Virus record (IMG/VR): IMGVR_UViG_3300028559_002697
Span: 1 to 28,897 of that record
Source of the DNA: a virus
DNA length: 28,897 nt
Direction: 5' to 3' (one strand)
Made by a program: the position numbers and the translations under genes. This document shows positions 27,886-28,897 of this stretch, piece by piece (the first letter of the stretch is position 1; each line of letters begins with the position of its first letter). The notes below the pieces were generated by a model. It was not told where the DNA came from. It did no database searches and worked only from the letters and a program-made list of their open reading frames with translations.

Positions 27886-28545
27886 GTGACCGTCCACTGC
27901 GCCCATAACCAACTCGTTGATCCCCGGAAACTCAAACCGAACCCGGTCAACCCGAACCGCCACAGCGCCCACCAGATACAGCTTCTTGCCGCGATCATCC
28001 AGGAACAGGGGTGGCGGTCGCCGATCACGGTGAGTAAACGCAGCGGGCTGATCGTTCGGGGTCACGGCCGGCTTGAGGCCGCCCTGCTGATCGGCTGTGA
28101 AACCGTGCCGGTGGACATCCAGGATTACGAGTCGGAGGCGGCGGAACTGGCCGACCTACTCGCCGACAACCGGCTTTCGGAACTGGCCGAACTCGATGAA
28201 GACGATCTCAAGCGGGTCGTGGATAAACTGCGGGAGAGCGATCCCACGTTCGACATCGAACTGACCGGATTCATGGAGGACGAAATTGCCAAGTTGTTCG
28301 CCGAGGCCGATCCCGCCGAAGACCTCGAAACGATCCCACGTATGGAATGCCAGGCATTCGAGCATCACGACTACCTGGTTTTTATCTTTCACGACTTGAG
28401 AGACTGGATGCTCGCGCTCCAGCTCATCGGCGTGAAGGAAGTCGATTATTCAATCACCCGCAAAACCAAGAAAATCGGCATCGGCCGTGTCCTCCATGGA
28501 AAAAGACTCATCGAACTCGCGCAAAAAGCGGCCAGCGTCTCCTAA
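27886..28545 (+). CDS. ParB/Spo0J-like nuclease-domain protein
   Basis: A 219-residue protein. Residues 8-90 form a ParB N-terminal domain: LVDPRKLKPNPVNPNRHSAH, LAAIIQEQGWRSPITVSKR and IVRGHGRLEAALLIG, the GHxR nucleotide/metal-binding motif. Then a helical linker (DLLADNRLSELAELDEDDL) and a C-terminal part (HDYLVFIFHDLRDW). In phages such ParB proteins occur near terminase and DNA-modification genes rather than in partition. GTG start, 15 nt after TTGAC of the operator palindrome, with GCGAGG as weak ribosome site. Confidence 0.85.
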   Translation: MTVHCAHNQLVDPRKLKPNPVNPNRHSAHQIQLLAAIIQEQGWRSPITVSKRSGLIVRGHGRLEAALLIGCETVPVDIQDYESEAAELADLLADNRLSELAELDEDDLKRVVDKLRESDPTFDIELTGFMEDEIAKLFAEADPAEDLETIPRMECQAFEHHDYLVFIFHDLRDWMLALQLIGVKEVDYSITRKTKKIGIGRVLHGKRLIELAQKAASVS

Positions 28546-28897
28546 ACCTGAATCGCAGGGTACTGAAAGTGGTGTCACGGGCGGCTCATGCCCCGCGAAT
28601 CCTGGGTCCGAGCCGGACGGGCAGATGACTCCCGGCCATGCAACCATTCCCGTAGTGGAATTTCCCGAACTCCGTCCGATTGCGATCCGCGTCGTAATCA
28701 TGAGCCGCAGTCGCCAGCGGTCGATCACGTCGCACCGGCTGTTCCCGGCGGCCACTCTCGTTGTACCGGAATCCGAAATCGCCAGCTACGCCCACATCCC
28801 TCTTGGGAAAGTCGGCATCCCCGACGCGATCAGCGGGGTGAGCGCGGTGCGCAATTGGATTGTCGCCCACTTCCCCGAGGAATGCCTCGTCATGATG
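28496..28897 (+). CDS. Putative DNA-modification glycosyltransferase, partial at window end
   Basis: An open frame of 134 codons to the last base. The first 45 residues are low-complexity (MEKDSSNSRKKRPASPKP). From residue about 60 it reads IAIRVVIMSRSRQRSITSHR, then TLVVPESEIASYAHIP, GVSAVRNWIVAHF and ECLVMM. The pattern, a basic strand, a VPE loop and RNWI-x-x-HF-PEE-x-x-VM expected to run into an acidic DxD site, is that of phage GT-A glycosyltransferases such as the TET-associated group that sugar-modify hydroxymethylated bases. The start is uncertain: ATG at 28496 overlaps the ParB gene; ATG at 28626 is possible. Confidence 0.6.
   Translation, partial: MEKDSSNSRKKRPASPKPESQGTESGVTGGSCPANPGSEPDGQMTPGHATIPVVEFPELRPIAIRVVIMSRSRQRSITSHRLFPAATLVVPESEIASYAHIPLGKVGIPDAISGVSAVRNWIVAHFPEECLVMM

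Overview
The window is the structural half of a tailed double-stranded DNA bacteriophage (or prophage) of lambda-like layout, roughly 60% GC. Terminase, portal, S49 protease with a nested scaffold, capsid, head-tail joining, tail, tape-measure and fibre genes run in order on the minus strand. The host is not identifiable. A Gram-negative host fits the lambda-like head module. Shine-Dalgarno sites are rare. Many starts instead carry TTGAC 14-15 nt upstream.

Layout from right to left, the direction of late transcription. At 28897-27824 are plus-strand genes for a ParB-like protein and a probable DNA-modifying glycosyltransferase (cut by the window end), divergent from two small DNA-binding regulators across a perfect operator-like palindrome. 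At 27823-20027 are the terminase subunits, a CHAP endolysin, a gpW-like protein, portal, S49 protease/scaffold and major capsid, ending at a minus-strand terminator. One plus-strand gene interrupts this block at 22398-22700. At 19959-13217 lies a plus-strand island, described below. At 12909-1 are the head-tail and tail genes, a tail-chaperone frameshift site, the tape measure, baseplate-like proteins, a collagen/propeller fibre, a fibre chaperone and a holin-like protein. Between the tail-chaperone region and the tape measure is a small gene broken by a 7-bp tandem repeat.

The island holds a predicted RNA-repair nucleotidyltransferase (RlaP family) and an RtcB RNA ligase in overlapping frames behind an attenuator-like leader. 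After these come a structured leader, 37 tRNA genes that together carry anticodons for all 20 amino acids, and an HNH endonuclease. The tRNAs are the most unusual part of the window. In 35 of 37 the T-loop reads N-G-C instead of T-T-C (position 55 is G), and the D-loop G18-G19 is replaced by A-G in almost all of these. The G18-psi55 elbow contact is therefore exchanged for an A18-G55 combination across the set. Only two CAT tRNAs, one with initiator features, keep the normal elbow. Leu-anticodon tRNAs have short variable loops, one Ile-anticodon tRNA has a long one, and several lack U33 or an encoded CCA.

Inference: the phage carries a nearly self-sufficient, structurally divergent tRNA set together with enzymes that can reseal cleaved tRNAs. 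This fits defence against host tRNA-cleaving immunity.
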